Counted from the stretch's first letter, positions 55,405 through 64,000 are shown. The stretch: 64,000 nucleotides of DNA from Parabacteroides goldsteinii DSM 19448 = WAL 12034 (GCF_000969835.1 NZ_KQ033914.1:319909-383908), one strand, 5' to 3'. Program-made: numbers and translations. The notes: generated from the sequence alone by a model not told the origin.

Positions 55405-57135
55405 ATGTTACAGTCTGTTAGTCTGAAGATTAAAACGAAGCTCACCTATGGTATAGGTCTGCTGTTTGCAATGATTGTCCTGCTGGGCGGCCTTTCGGTA
55501 AAGAATATCTACCATATGTCGGCGGATACGCAGAATATCCTGGCGGATAATTACAATACGCTCCTGTATTCGCGCCGTATGTTGGATGCCCTCGAACGTA
55601 TCGAGACCGACCCGGTGGCGCGTACTGAGTTCGAAAAGAACCTGAACCTGCAAAAGGAGAATATAACGGAAGTGGACGAGAATGACGCGACCACCCATCT
55701 GGTCACGCAATACGAATCCATGAAAAAGGATATGAACGACGCCTCCATCCAACGTGTCCGCATGGCGTTGAACGAGGTGATGAGCCTGAACATGGCCTCC
55801 ATCTACCGGAAAAGCCAGGTGGCGGAGCATACGGCACATAATGCCTTGCTGTGGATTTGCATCCTCGGCATCATCTGCATCCTGATAGCCTTTGCCTTCC
55901 TGATCCGCCTCCCCCGGTCTATCAACACGCCGATCCGCAAGCTGACGGACGGTATCATGGAGATTGCCAACCATAATTACGAGAAGCGCCTCGACCTTGG
56001 AAAATATGAAGAGTTCGCCGCCGTCGCCAACTCCTTCAACCGGATGGCGGAACGGCTGACCGAATACCGTAAAAGTACGCTGGCGGATATTATCCAGGGA
56101 AAAAAATACATCGAAGCCATCGTCAACAGTATCACCGAGCCGATCATCGGACTGGACGGGAACCGTAAAATACTTTTCGCCAACGATGTCGCCCTGACAA
56201 TCCTCAATCTGAAACGTGAAAATGTCATCGGCAAGTCAGCCGCCGAACTGGCGCTGAAAAACGACCTCCTGCGACGTCTCGTGCGCGAACTGGTGCAACC
56301 CGACGAAAAGAAGGAACCGCTCAAAATTTATGCTGATAACAAAGAAAGTTATTTCAAGGTGCAATATATTCCTATCCATCTGACGGACGGGCAGAAAGAC
56401 GTCAGCCAATATGTCGGCGACGTTATCCTCCTGAAAAACATTACCGAGTTCAAGGAACTGGATTCAGCAAAGACGACCTTCATCTCGACCATCTCCCATG
56501 AACTGAAAACACCTATTTCAGCCATCATGATGAGTCTCAAACTCCTGGAAGACCAGCGGGTAGGCGATATGAACAACGAACAGAGAGCGCTTGCCGAAAG
56601 CATCAAGGAAAGCAGCGACCGCCTGCTCGAAATAACCGGCGAACTCCTCAAAATGACGCAGGTGGAAACCGGAAAACTGCAACTGAACCCGAAAATCACC
56701 AAGCCAATCGAACTGATAGACTATGCCATCAAGGCGAACCGGGTGCAGGCGGAGCGTTTCGGCTGCCATATAGAGGTCGAGTATCCGGAGAAAATCTCCA
56801 AACTCTTTGTCGACAGCGAAAAGATTGCCTGGGTCCTGACAAACCTTTTGTCGAACGCCATCCACTACACGCCGGAGAACGGCCGCATCATCATTGGTGC
56901 CCGCCAGGAAGGTAAAGTCGTGGAGATATTCGTCCGCGATTTCGGCAAGGGCATCGACCCGCGTTACCACCAGAGTATCTTCGACCGTTACTTCCGCGTT
57001 CCCGGTACGAAAGTGCAGGGTAGCGGCCTCGGACTGGCTATCAGCAAGGACTTCGTCGAAGCTCATGGCGGAACCATCCGCGTGGAAAGCGAAATAGGAA
57101 AGGGAAGTACCTTTATCGTTTCATTTAATGTCTGA
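55405..57135 (+). CDS. Membrane histidine kinase paired with truncated KdpD
   Basis: A 576-residue kinase. Helices at about 12-33 and 147-169 bracket a helical extracytoplasmic sensor; HAMP follows (about 170-225), then PAS (about 235-345), HisKA with STISHELKTPISAIMM (His near 362), and the ATPase with NLLSNAIHYTPENG, DFGKGIDP and GSGLGLAIS. The sensor region differs from KdpD, which has four helices. It begins 1 bp after the KdpD fragment, so the pair likely replaces a full KdpD. No KdpE-type regulator follows. Confidence 0.92.
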   Translation: MLQSVSLKIKTKLTYGIGLLFAMIVLLGGLSVKNIYHMSADTQNILADNYNTLLYSRRMLDALERIETDPVARTEFEKNLNLQKENITEVDENDATTHLVTQYESMKKDMNDASIQRVRMALNEVMSLNMASIYRKSQVAEHTAHNALLWICILGIICILIAFAFLIRLPRSINTPIRKLTDGIMEIANHNYEKRLDLGKYEEFAAVANSFNRMAERLTEYRKSTLADIIQGKKYIEAIVNSITEPIIGLDGNRKILFANDVALTILNLKRENVIGKSAAELALKNDLLRRLVRELVQPDEKKEPLKIYADNKESYFKVQYIPIHLTDGQKDVSQYVGDVILLKNITEFKELDSAKTTFISTISHELKTPISAIMMSLKLLEDQRVGDMNNEQRALAESIKESSDRLLEITGELLKMTQVETGKLQLNPKITKPIELIDYAIKANRVQAERFGCHIEVEYPEKISKLFVDSEKIAWVLTNLLSNAIHYTPENGRIIIGARQEGKVVEIFVRDFGKGIDPRYHQSIFDRYFRVPGTKVQGSGLGLAISKDFVEAHGGTIRVESEIGKGSTFIVSFNV

Positions 57136-57164
57136 TAATAAGTAAGAAAACACAGTAAACAATC

Positions 57165-58508
57165 ATGAAAGTATTAAAATTTGGCGGTACATCTGTCGGC
57201 TCGGCCCGGCGGATGAAGAACGTCGTATCCATCATATCCGGCGGTGAACCTAAAATTGTCGTCTTATCGGCGATGGCCGGAACAACTAATTCGCTGGTCG
57301 ACATCACCCGTTGCTTCTATCGCAAGGAGGTCGATGAGGCAAATAAAATCATTACCCGCCTTGAACAGGCTTATGCCGGGCATATCGAGGATTTATACAC
57401 CTCTGTCGCCTATAAGGAAAAGGCGCTGGAACTGGTAACGGAACGTTTCAATGAAATATGGGCGTTTGCCGGTGCTCCTTTTACCGTCTTCGATGAAAAG
57501 GTGGTGCTGGCGCAGGGTGAATTGATTTCCACCGGCATGATGCATCTTTACCTGCAAGAGCAGGGAATGAAGTCGGCATTGCTTCCGGCCCTCGATTTTA
57601 TGCGGATAAATGCCGACGGTGAGCCGGATATGTCCTACATCGAAGAGCATCTCGGAACACTGCTGTCCCGCTTCCCGGACACGGATATCTTTATTACTCA
57701 GGGTTTCATCTGCCGGAACGCATATGGCGAGACGGATAACCTGCAACGCGGGGGAAGCGATTACAGTGCCTCCCTGATCGGAGCGGCCGTCCATGCCAGT
57801 GAAATACAGATATGGACGGACATCGACGGTATGCATAACAACGACCCGCGCGTGGTAAACCATACCGCTCCTGTCCGCCAGCTTAACTTTGAAGAGGCGG
57901 CGAAGCTGGCTTATTTCGGAGCGAAGATACTCCATCCTTTTTGCATCCGCCCGGCAAAGGAAAGCAATATCCCGGTCCGCCTGCTGAACTCCCTGCAACC
58001 CGATGCTCCCGGAACATTAATCTCGAATACAGCGGAGAAGGGCAGGATCAAGGCGGTAGCAGCGAAAGACAATATCGTCTTCATCAAAATGAAGTCGTTG
58101 AATATCCTGCCGCCTCATAAGTTCCTGAGCACGGTGTTCGATACGTTCGCCCGCTACAAAACGGCCGTCGATATGGTGACGACTTCCGACATAGGCATCT
58201 CCGTGACGACCGACAATCCCGAACATTTGCAGGAAATAGTGGGCAGCCTGGAGAAATATGCAACGATCAGTGTCGAAAAGGATATGGTAATCGTCTGCGT
58301 GGTCGGCGACCTTGAATGGCAGAATGTCGGCTTCGAGGCAAGAATCATAGATGCGTTGAAAGATATCCCCGTGCGGATGATTTCTTACGGGGGAAGCAGC
58401 AGCAACGTCTCCCTGGTGATGAAGTCCGCCGATAAAACGCGTGCATTGCAGGCACTAAGCTCCCGCCTGTTCCCGAAACCGGATGAGACGGAAGCGATTG
58501 GTGCCTGA
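57165..58508 (+). CDS. lysC: Aspartate kinase
   Basis: A 447-residue monofunctional aspartokinase, phosphorylating L-aspartate in the first step toward lysine, threonine and methionine. The N-terminal KFGGTSVGSA motif (4-13) binds ATP and substrate; the catalytic part runs to about 290; tandem ACT domains (about 305-440) allow feedback control by amino acids. 29 bp after the kinase gene, but with an unrelated role; a terminator follows. Confidence 0.94.
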   Translation: MKVLKFGGTSVGSARRMKNVVSIISGGEPKIVVLSAMAGTTNSLVDITRCFYRKEVDEANKIITRLEQAYAGHIEDLYTSVAYKEKALELVTERFNEIWAFAGAPFTVFDEKVVLAQGELISTGMMHLYLQEQGMKSALLPALDFMRINADGEPDMSYIEEHLGTLLSRFPDTDIFITQGFICRNAYGETDNLQRGGSDYSASLIGAAVHASEIQIWTDIDGMHNNDPRVVNHTAPVRQLNFEEAAKLAYFGAKILHPFCIRPAKESNIPVRLLNSLQPDAPGTLISNTAEKGRIKAVAAKDNIVFIKMKSLNILPPHKFLSTVFDTFARYKTAVDMVTTSDIGISVTTDNPEHLQEIVGSLEKYATISVEKDMVIVCVVGDLEWQNVGFEARIIDALKDIPVRMISYGGSSSNVSLVMKSADKTRALQALSSRLFPKPDETEAIGA

Positions 58509-58514
58509 AAACAA

Positions 58515-58562
58515 AAGCGTGCCAAAAAGAGGCTGACCTCTGTTTTGACACGCTTCCTTGTT
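58515..58562. terminator. Bidirectional terminator, lysC / mscL
   Basis: AAGCGTG (58515-58521) pairs with CACGCTT (58549-58555) and an inner AGAGG/CCTCT stem extends it. Neighbouring genes converge here. Confidence 0.8.
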
Positions 58563-58593
58563 GTTCAGGAAACCTTACGGATAAGGTTTTTCT

Positions 58594-59019
58594 TTATTTC
58601 TTTTCTTTCAGTAAGTCACGTATTTCAGTCAGCAACTGTACATCGGCTGGCGGAGCGGGAGGGGCGGCAGGCGCTTCTTCCGTTTTCTTTTTATTCAGGG
58701 CGTTCATCCCCTTTACCATCATAAAGATAGCAAACGCGATAATGATAAAGTCGAAAGTCACCTGTATAAAATTCCCGTAATTGATTGTGACGGCAGGCGT
58801 AATGACTTTATCGCCTTCCATAACCGCCTGTTTCAGCACGATTTTTAAATCGGTAAAGTTGACTCCACCCACCAGTAACCCTACGGCAGGCATGATAATA
58901 TCTCCAACGACCGAAGATACGATTTTTCCGAAAGCACCACCAATGATGATACCGACAGCCATGTCAACGACGTTGCCGCGCATGGCAAACTGTTTAAATT
59001 CTTGTAAAAACTTTCCCAT
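58594..59019 (-). CDS. mscL: Large-conductance mechanosensitive channel
   Basis: A 141-residue MscL. The start [49 protein letters not shown] gives the amphipathic N-helix and first membrane helix; the second helix is at about 75-97, and the C-terminal bundle [13 protein letters not shown] follows a Pro/Ala linker. The pentamer opens under membrane tension to release solutes in hypo-osmotic shock, complementing Kdp and the betaine importer. Confidence 0.96.
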   Translation of the reverse strand: MGKFLQEFKQFAMRGNVVDMAVGIIIGGAFGKIVSSVVGDIIMPAVGLLVGGVNFTDLKIVLKQAVMEGDKVITPAVTINYGNFIQVTFDFIIIAFAIFMMVKGMNALNKKKTEEAPAAPPAPPADVQLLTEIRDLLKEKK

Positions 59020-59094
59020 ACATATTCGCCTTTTTTATGTTATAACCATAAATGATTGCATTTGGTTGCGAATATACAAAGTTTAGTTAAAATA

Positions 59095-60750
59095 TCAGGC
59101 AAGAATTAGCTTTTCTATATCTTCATCTACGGTGCTGATGGTTCCGATGCCGAAGTTTTCAACCAGTACCTTCGCCACGTTCGGTGAAAGAAATGCCGGC
59201 AACGTCGGTCCCAGGTGAATATTCTTAACGCCCAGGCTCAGCAACGCCAGCAGGACGATAACCGCCTTCTGTTCATACCACGCAATATTATATACAATCG
59301 GCAGCTCGTTGATATCTTCCAGTCCGAAAGCCTCCTGCAACTTCATGGCGATGACGGCTAATGAATAACTGTCGTTGCATTGTCCGGCATCCAGCACGCG
59401 GGGAATGCCGCCGATGTCGCCGAGCGGCAGCTTATTGTAACGGTATTTGGCACAGCCGGCCGTCAGGATTACGCAGTCGGAAGGCAGTTCGCTGGCGAAC
59501 TCCGTATAGTAATTGCGGCTTTTCATTCGTCCGTCGCAGCCGGCCATCACGACGAATTTACGGATGGCACCGCTCTTAACGGCGTCGATTACCTTATCGG
59601 CCAACGCCATAACCTGGTTATGGGCAAATCCTCCGGTGATCTGTCCGTGCTCGATTTCTTTGGGCGCGTCACATCGTTTGGCATGGGCTATGATTTCCGA
59701 GAAGTCTTTCGTCCTGCCGTCTTCCCTTGACGGAATATGTTTCCATCCCGGAAAGCCTGTCGAGTTGGTTGTATACACACGGTCTTTATAAGAAGCTCCT
59801 TCCAGTGGCGGAACGATACAGTTGGTCGTGAACAGGATGGGTCCGTTGAAGCTCTCGAACTCTTCCCGTTGTTTCCACCAGGCATTTCCGTAGTTACCGA
59901 CAAAATGTTTGTATTTCTTGAAGGCCGGGTAATAGTTGGCCGGAAGCATTTCGCTGTGCGTATATACATCGACTCCGGTTCCTTCCGTTTGTGCAAGCAG
60001 CTCTTCCATATCTTTCAGGTCATGGCCGCTAATCAGAATGGCCGGATTGTTGCGTACACCGATGTTTACCTGTGTGATCTCCGGATTACCGTAACTGCTG
60101 GTATTGGCCTTGTCGAGTAACGCCATTGCTTTTACACCGTAACTGCCGGTTTCCAATACGAGTGCCGTCAATTGTTCGGCCGAAAGGTCTTTCCGCAAAG
60201 TTTCGGCAAGGGCATGCTGTATGAAAGCATGTAAATCCTTTTCCTCGAATCCCAGATTGCCGGCATGTTCGACATAAGCTGCCATTCCCTTTAAGCCGTA
60301 GATGATGAGTTCTTTCAGGGAACGGATATCGGGATTGGCTTCACGCAACACACCGACCGTAAGGGCTTTTCCTTCGAAAGTACTTTCGTCGCCTTTCCAG
60401 ACCAGTTCATCGATGACCGGCAGTTCGATGCCGTATCCGGTCGCCTCTTCTTTTAGCTGCTCCCTAAACTTCAAGCCATTGACAATCCGGCCGGTAATAC
60501 TCTCTATATCGAAGTTCGCATTTGTTATAGTAGAAAAGAGCGCATCGACAACGAAACGGTTGATATGCGCGGGAACTTCTACTCCGGCATTCCGTAACAG
60601 GGTAGCCACAACGGAAACACCTTTGGTGACAAATAAAAGCAGGTCCATCCGGTTGGCCGTTTCATCATCCTTCCCGCAGACACCCTTGATAGTACAACCG
60701 GTACCTTTCGCAGCTTCCTGACACTGAAAACAAAACATTTTTGCATCCAT
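59095..60750 (-). CDS. hcp: Hybrid cluster protein (hydroxylamine/NO reductase)
   Basis: A 551-residue Hcp, class I by length and by the N-terminal Cys pattern C7-x2-C10-x8-C19-x5-C25. Later Cys, His and Glu ligands of the hybrid [4Fe-2O-2S] cluster lie in the C-terminal half (for example [14 protein letters not shown] and [13 protein letters not shown], then [10 protein letters not shown]). It reduces hydroxylamine in vitro and NO in vivo, protecting cells during nitrite reduction. Its promoter has a Crp/Fnr site matching that of nrfH. Confidence 0.97.
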   Translation of the reverse strand: MDAKMFCFQCQEAAKGTGCTIKGVCGKDDETANRMDLLLFVTKGVSVVATLLRNAGVEVPAHINRFVVDALFSTITNANFDIESITGRIVNGLKFREQLKEEATGYGIELPVIDELVWKGDESTFEGKALTVGVLREANPDIRSLKELIIYGLKGMAAYVEHAGNLGFEEKDLHAFIQHALAETLRKDLSAEQLTALVLETGSYGVKAMALLDKANTSSYGNPEITQVNIGVRNNPAILISGHDLKDMEELLAQTEGTGVDVYTHSEMLPANYYPAFKKYKHFVGNYGNAWWKQREEFESFNGPILFTTNCIVPPLEGASYKDRVYTTNSTGFPGWKHIPSREDGRTKDFSEIIAHAKRCDAPKEIEHGQITGGFAHNQVMALADKVIDAVKSGAIRKFVVMAGCDGRMKSRNYYTEFASELPSDCVILTAGCAKYRYNKLPLGDIGGIPRVLDAGQCNDSYSLAVIAMKLQEAFGLEDINELPIVYNIAWYEQKAVIVLLALLSLGVKNIHLGPTLPAFLSPNVAKVLVENFGIGTISTVDEDIEKLILA

Positions 60751-60788
60751 ACTATTCTATAATTTATTGGTTTATATTATTCCGAAAC

Positions 60789-60834
60789 AAAAGTAGGACA
60801 GGCCGGTCTCTTATATTGTACCAAATGTTACAAA
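60789..60834 (-). promoter_or_regulatory. hcp promoter with Crp/Fnr-type operator
   Basis: On the minus strand TACTTTTG (60789-60796) is a perfect -7 box, about 40 bp from the ATG. The near-palindrome TTGTACCAAATGTTACAA (60817-60834; core TGTA-N8-TACA) is centred 33 bp upstream of the box centre, the same as at nrfH. The adjacent Crp/Fnr gene at 62829 is a natural candidate for an HcpR-like regulator. Confidence 0.7.
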
Positions 60835-60919
60835 CGCGGATATTTCTTTGATAAACGCGGTCATACTTTCATTTGGATACGAGGGAAACATGTGTCGGTT
60901 CCTATGTCATTTTATTTAT

Positions 60920-61033
60920 CTGCTGATGTAAGTTGTTGCCGACGTCCTCGACAATATTGCCGACACTGTCGAAAGCTTTGCCGACGTCGTCGATTATTTT
61001 GCCGACAGCGTCGGCAACAACTTACATCAGCAG
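60920..61033. repeat. 25-bp perfect inverted repeat with four 21-bp-spaced palindromes
   Basis: The arms 60920-60944 and 61009-61033 are perfect inverted copies (core GATGTAAGTTGTTGCC). Between and overlapping them, CGAC-N3-(G/C)TCG words are centred at 60945, 60966, 60987 and 61008, exactly 21 bp apart, each preceded by TTGC. Three of the four are perfect short palindromes with different centres. No ORF. The structure could be a regulatory array, a binding platform, or a stable RNA fold. Confidence 0.8.
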
Positions 61034-61090
61034 GAGAATAAGGTTTCTTCCGTATCTTTTCCTATATTTCCTCTATAAATAAACAAACGT

Positions 61091-61363
61091 GAGTTCGAAA
61101 TAAGTACCATAACCTTCCTCAGAATAACAGTCAAGCCATGTTTAATAACATGTATGTGTAAAAATATAACAAAAAGTTTGTATTAAAGAAAAATAAACCT
61201 GTCCTTTGACGAAAAGATTTTAACTATGAAAAACACAAAGAGATAACATTGCCACAGTCTTGACTATGAAATGTATGATCTTTGGGAGGGAGTCTGTATA
61301 AGGGTCCCTTTTTTCTTATTATTTTCTGTGTAATAAAAGTTACACTAACCTTATTTCGAACTC
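61091..61363. mobile_element. MITE-like remnant with GAGTTCGAAATAAG ends
   Basis: GAGTTCGAAATAAG (61091-61104) and its inverse (61350-61363) bound 273 bp with no ORF. This fits a small non-autonomous element or an internally deleted insertion sequence. It directly adjoins the IS110-type element. Confidence 0.5.
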
Positions 61364-61365
61364 CC

Positions 61366-61556
61366 GTTAAAATAAGATCACTTTGTAGCTGTCCCTACAT
61401 TTTGTCTATGTAGAGAGTGATAAATAATTTCCTCTTCGAGCTTGTTTGTCTCAGACGCAATTCCTTGCCAGAGCGTGCCTGTATACCAGTTTGCAAAAAC
61501 GGGGTTTACTCCACCACAAATATAAGGGTCTTGGAACGCTCATTAAGAAGCAACCA
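61366..61556 (-). ncRNA. Candidate seekRNA/bridge RNA region of the IS
   Basis: The non-coding stretch 3' of the transposase is about 190 nt, whereas the 5' side to the nearest IR-like sequence is about 50 nt. It has stem potential (ATCACT...AGTGAT with GTAG/CTAC inside). IS1111-type members encode a guide RNA in the 3' non-coding end. No RNA boundary can be set from one copy. Confidence 0.4.
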
Positions 61557-62675
61557 TTAATTCACCAATGGCATATAAGGTTGCTTTTTAGCTAATAAAT
61601 TCCAAATAACAACGAGTAGCTTTCGAGCATTTGCCATTAAAGCCTTGTTGTGATTCATTCTCTTTTTCAAGGTATGATATCTGCTATAAAATTTAGATGT
61701 TTGAGTCCTGCAGGCTCCCCATGCACATTGTGTAAGCATAACACGTAAATACTTGTTTCCATGTAAAGTCTTTCTTCCTTTGATCTTTCCTGCACTTTGA
61801 TCATTTCGCGGTCTTAATCCAGCCCAGCCAACTAAAGCTGATGCTGTTAGAAAGGCTTTCATGTCAACACCGATTTCTGCTATGATTCTCATAGCGCTTT
61901 CCTCTTTTATCCCAGGAGCTGTTTGAAGGATTTCCAGTTCCTCGGCATAATGTCCCTCGCAAATTATTCGCATTTTCTCTTTACACTCAAGAAGCTGACG
62001 ATCATAAAGTTCCACTTCTTCCAAACTCATTTTAAGCATGTCTCTGTCTGATGAAGATACAATACCAGTCAAAGACGACTTAATAACCTCATGACAATGT
62101 TTATTACGAATACGCTTGTGAACCAACAGAGCTAATACTTCAGAATCAGTTTCACCACAGATTAATGCATTGACCACCTTACGCATGGATTTACAACCAA
62201 TATCAGAAACATAATTACTCAAACGAATATTGCAACGTTGCAACGTTAGATCGATAGCAGATTCAGCTTGCTGTTTGCGACGAGTCAAATGGAAGATACG
62301 ACGACTGTACTGACGTAATTCCTGTATTTTTGAATCAGGAATATAACTTCCCTTAATTAGCTCTTTCTGAAGAACAGTCGCAATCCATTGGGCATCTTTA
62401 ATATCAGTTTTACGACCAGGGAGTTGACGGATGAAATAAGGGTTAACCAATTTAACATCAAAATCGCATTCCAAAATGCGCCAAATAGGAACCCAATAAA
62501 TACTGGTGCTTTCCATTGCAACTTTACCAACACCATGAGAGACTAAAGTGTCACGAAGGCGATCCAGTTCCGGTGTTAAAGTTCCAAACACATCTTCAAT
62601 TTTCTCACCGTTTGCTGTGAGAATACACATAAAGACACTATCTTTATGCACATCAAGACCACAAACTCTGTCCAT
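61557..62675 (-). CDS. IS110/IS1111-family transposase
   Basis: A complete 372-residue DEDD recombinase. The RuvC-like acidic residues fit D8 (GLDVHKD), E55 (AMES), D91 and D94 (DIKDA). The C-terminal Tnp domain has the helix-hairpin-helix-like LQTAPGIKEESAMRIIAEIG and the catalytic Ser in RNDQSAGKIKGRK (Ser 294). These enzymes are guided by an RNA to insert the element at chosen sites. The gene lies between hcp and the Crp/Fnr gene. Element ends are not resolved; short TCCACC and GGTGGA sequences near 61510 and 62723 may be subterminal inverted repeats. Confidence 0.95.
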   Translation of the reverse strand: MDRVCGLDVHKDSVFMCILTANGEKIEDVFGTLTPELDRLRDTLVSHGVGKVAMESTSIYWVPIWRILECDFDVKLVNPYFIRQLPGRKTDIKDAQWIATVLQKELIKGSYIPDSKIQELRQYSRRIFHLTRRKQQAESAIDLTLQRCNIRLSNYVSDIGCKSMRKVVNALICGETDSEVLALLVHKRIRNKHCHEVIKSSLTGIVSSSDRDMLKMSLEEVELYDRQLLECKEKMRIICEGHYAEELEILQTAPGIKEESAMRIIAEIGVDMKAFLTASALVGWAGLRPRNDQSAGKIKGRKTLHGNKYLRVMLTQCAWGACRTQTSKFYSRYHTLKKRMNHNKALMANARKLLVVIWNLLAKKQPYMPLVN

Positions 62676-62794
62676 AAGATATAGTTTTTTTGTATTACAA
62701 CTTTAAAATAACGAAAGTCGGTGGAATAACAGCAGGGAGTGGTCTTTATTTTTATTAGACGCGCTTATAAATCTCAATTTTTATGTAAGTTTGC

Positions 62795-62831
62795 CTGTAT
62801 ATATAATTGAATAAGTCTGTATATATAAATG
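62795..62831 (+). promoter_or_regulatory. Direct repeat over the Crp/Fnr start
   Basis: CTGTATATATAA-N-TG occurs at 62795 and again at 62817, 22 bp apart, the second running into the start codon at 62829. This could be an operator or a duplicated promoter element. Confidence 0.45.
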
Positions 62832-63503
62832 AACATGATAGCAATTCTTTCTAAATCCATATTATTCCGGAATATCCCGGAATCAGACATTTCCGGTTTG
62901 TTGGAGACAACGGCTTACCGGGTCGCATCTTACCGCCCAAAGGACATTATAGCTTTGCAGGGAACGCCATGCAATTATCTGATGATCGTGTTGAACGGAC
63001 TTTTGCAGGGACAGATGGTGAATGATGCGGGTAAACTCGTTGTTATTGAAGAATTGGAAGCGGCTCAGTTGTTAGCCCCCGCTTTTTTATATGCCCCAAA
63101 AAACAATTTGCCGGTAAATATCATCGCCATGGAGCCGTCAGAGATTTTATTTATCCACCGGGATGATTTTACCGTGTGGATGCAGCAGAACAGGCAGCTT
63201 CTCCAAAACTTCCTGATGCTGATATCCGGCAGGAGCCATTTCCTGAGTGACAAGATTATGTTCTTGTCTTTGAAGAATATAAAGAATAAGATAGCGGATT
63301 ATTTGCTTCATAAATTGCCGGATGCGTCGTCTACGGTGATTCATCTGACCGATACTCAGCAGGAGATAGCCGATTCATTTGGTGTGACCCGTCCTTCGTT
63401 GGCGCGTGCATTGGCGGAGATGGAGCAGGAGGGGATTATTTCTATAGACAGGAAAGTGATAACGATTTGTAACATACAGCTTTTGCGGCAGATGGGGCAA
63501 TAA
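62829..63503 (+). CDS. Crp/Fnr-family regulator, HcpR-like candidate
   Basis: A 224-residue regulator. Residues 1 to about 120 are the sensory beta-barrel (PKDIIALQGTPCNYLMIVLNGLLQGQMV), then the dimer helix, then a winged HTH at about 170-205 with QQEIADSFGVTRPSLARALAEMEQEGIISI. It has no FNR-type Cys cluster. In Bacteroidales, HcpR proteins of this layout control hcp and nitrite/NO genes. Here it is divergent from hcp across the IS110-type insertion, so the two were probably neighbours before. Confidence 0.85.
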   Translation: MNMIAILSKSILFRNIPESDISGLLETTAYRVASYRPKDIIALQGTPCNYLMIVLNGLLQGQMVNDAGKLVVIEELEAAQLLAPAFLYAPKNNLPVNIIAMEPSEILFIHRDDFTVWMQQNRQLLQNFLMLISGRSHFLSDKIMFLSLKNIKNKIADYLLHKLPDASSTVIHLTDTQQEIADSFGVTRPSLARALAEMEQEGIISIDRKVITICNIQLLRQMGQ

Positions 63504-63649
63504 AGCATCCAATCGGAAACAGTTTTGTCAGCCAATATCCTTATAAGGATTAAAAGAAATTAATCCGTCAGACCGATATACCGACTTCGGTCAGCTTTTA
63601 ATTATCTTCGTAACTGAATTTTAGAACAGCACCACAAACCGACCCGGAA

Positions 63650-64000
63650 ATGGACTTAACCATAAAAGGGGAAGAGGAAGATGTGAAAGGGAATAAAGTT
63701 ATAAAACTGGAGAATTTCGATAAGCAGAATATCACTTTGGGAACATCTGTCCAGTTGAACGATAAAGGTCGTCTTTGTCTGAATGTATTTCCCGGAAGTG
63801 GAATGAGTCTGAAAATAACGGTTGGTAATGATACTGTAGAAAAAGAATATAGTTATGATTTAAAACCTCATACATGGAATGCCCTTGATATAGATTTGGC
63901 CGGACTTCTTATTAAAACAGAAGGGAAGATTAACCGGATTAATTTATCCTGTGCTCCCGGAGGACGGACGCTTTATCTTGATCATATTTATTTTTGTGAA
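63650..64000 (+). CDS. Unidentified protein, cut by the window end
   Basis: From ATG 63650 the frame is open for 117 codons to the last base. The sequence is beta-rich (KVIKLENFDKQNITLGTSVQL, NVFPGSGMSLKITVG) and ends near RTLYLDHIYFCE, recalling carbohydrate-binding or jelly-roll modules of Bacteroidales surface proteins. No signal peptide precedes it, so the ATG may be internal to a damaged gene, or the true product is cytoplasmic. A TAA lies upstream in frame. Confidence 0.45.
   Translation, partial: MDLTIKGEEEDVKGNKVIKLENFDKQNITLGTSVQLNDKGRLCLNVFPGSGMSLKITVGNDTVEKEYSYDLKPHTWNALDIDLAGLLIKTEGKINRINLSCAPGGRTLYLDHIYFCE

Noticed and set aside
60940..61013. Four regular units resembling a small CRISPR array
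   Set aside because: Units are palindromes with 21-bp pitch, far too short for repeat plus spacer, and no cas genes are present.

Overview
The window reads as chromosomal DNA of a Bacteroidales gut bacterium (Bacteroides/Parabacteroides type). The evidence is a SusC/SusD pair with accessory surface lipoproteins, promoters of the TTTG/TAnnTTTG type instead of -35/-10 boxes, little use of Shine-Dalgarno sites, and families such as DUF4469, DUF6261, DUF4998, DUF4153 and CatA-like acetyltransferase. I cannot name a species. No rRNA, tRNA, CRISPR array or prophage is visible.

Layout. 1-4.4 kb: the end of a MATE transporter, then a leftward etfB-etfA-acyl-CoA dehydrogenase operon. 4.4-16.7 kb: an intergenic region holding a 329-bp segment bounded by a perfect 23-bp inverted repeat (candidate invertible promoter), then an HU-like/DUF4469 protein, SusC, SusD, two discoidin-type surface lipoproteins and a GH2 enzyme, forming a glycan-use locus. 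16.7-24.4 kb: leftward MFS transporter, GHL10-like lipoprotein, glycine dehydrogenase, MBL hydrolase, rsmG and an RsiV-like lipoprotein. 24.4-31.7 kb: a possible sRNA, a glycine-betaine-type ABC importer (ATPase, permease, binding protein), an SGNH hydrolase, a 447-bp inverted-repeat element, ferritin and a DUF4153 membrane protein. 31.8-35.9 kb: a FucP-like sugar transporter, a 527-bp element with about 105-bp inverted ends, a paralogous lipoprotein pair (the first broken by one stop codon), a short repeat and an OmpA-like lipoprotein.

35.9-43.6 kb: nrfH-nrfA-resB-ccsA-porin for nitrite ammonification, followed by a Crp/Fnr regulator and an NtrC-type sigma-54 activator. 43.6-48.1 kb: CatA-like acetyltransferase, a gene-poor stretch with an array of palindromes, a DUF6261 protein and a PAS sensor kinase. 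48.3-57.1 kb: kdpF-A-B-C, an outer-membrane protein, a KdpD cut down to its sensory half, and a separate histidine kinase. The kdp operon is preceded by a near-consensus sigma-54 promoter. 57.2-64 kb: aspartokinase, mscL, hcp, repeats, an IS110/IS1111-type insertion sequence, a second Crp/Fnr regulator and a gene running off the end.

How the parts fit. nrfH and hcp, 25 kb apart, carry Crp/Fnr-type palindromes at exactly the same distance (33 bp) from their -7 boxes, suggesting one nitrite/NO regulon. The kdp locus looks like a sigma-54/NtrC-controlled version of the usual KdpDE system. The SusCD locus may be switched by DNA inversion. Two otherwise unrelated proteins (DUF4469 and DUF6261) end in the same Gly-rich tail plus DRPEIE, and short, regularly spaced, non-identical palindromes occur in five intergenic regions.
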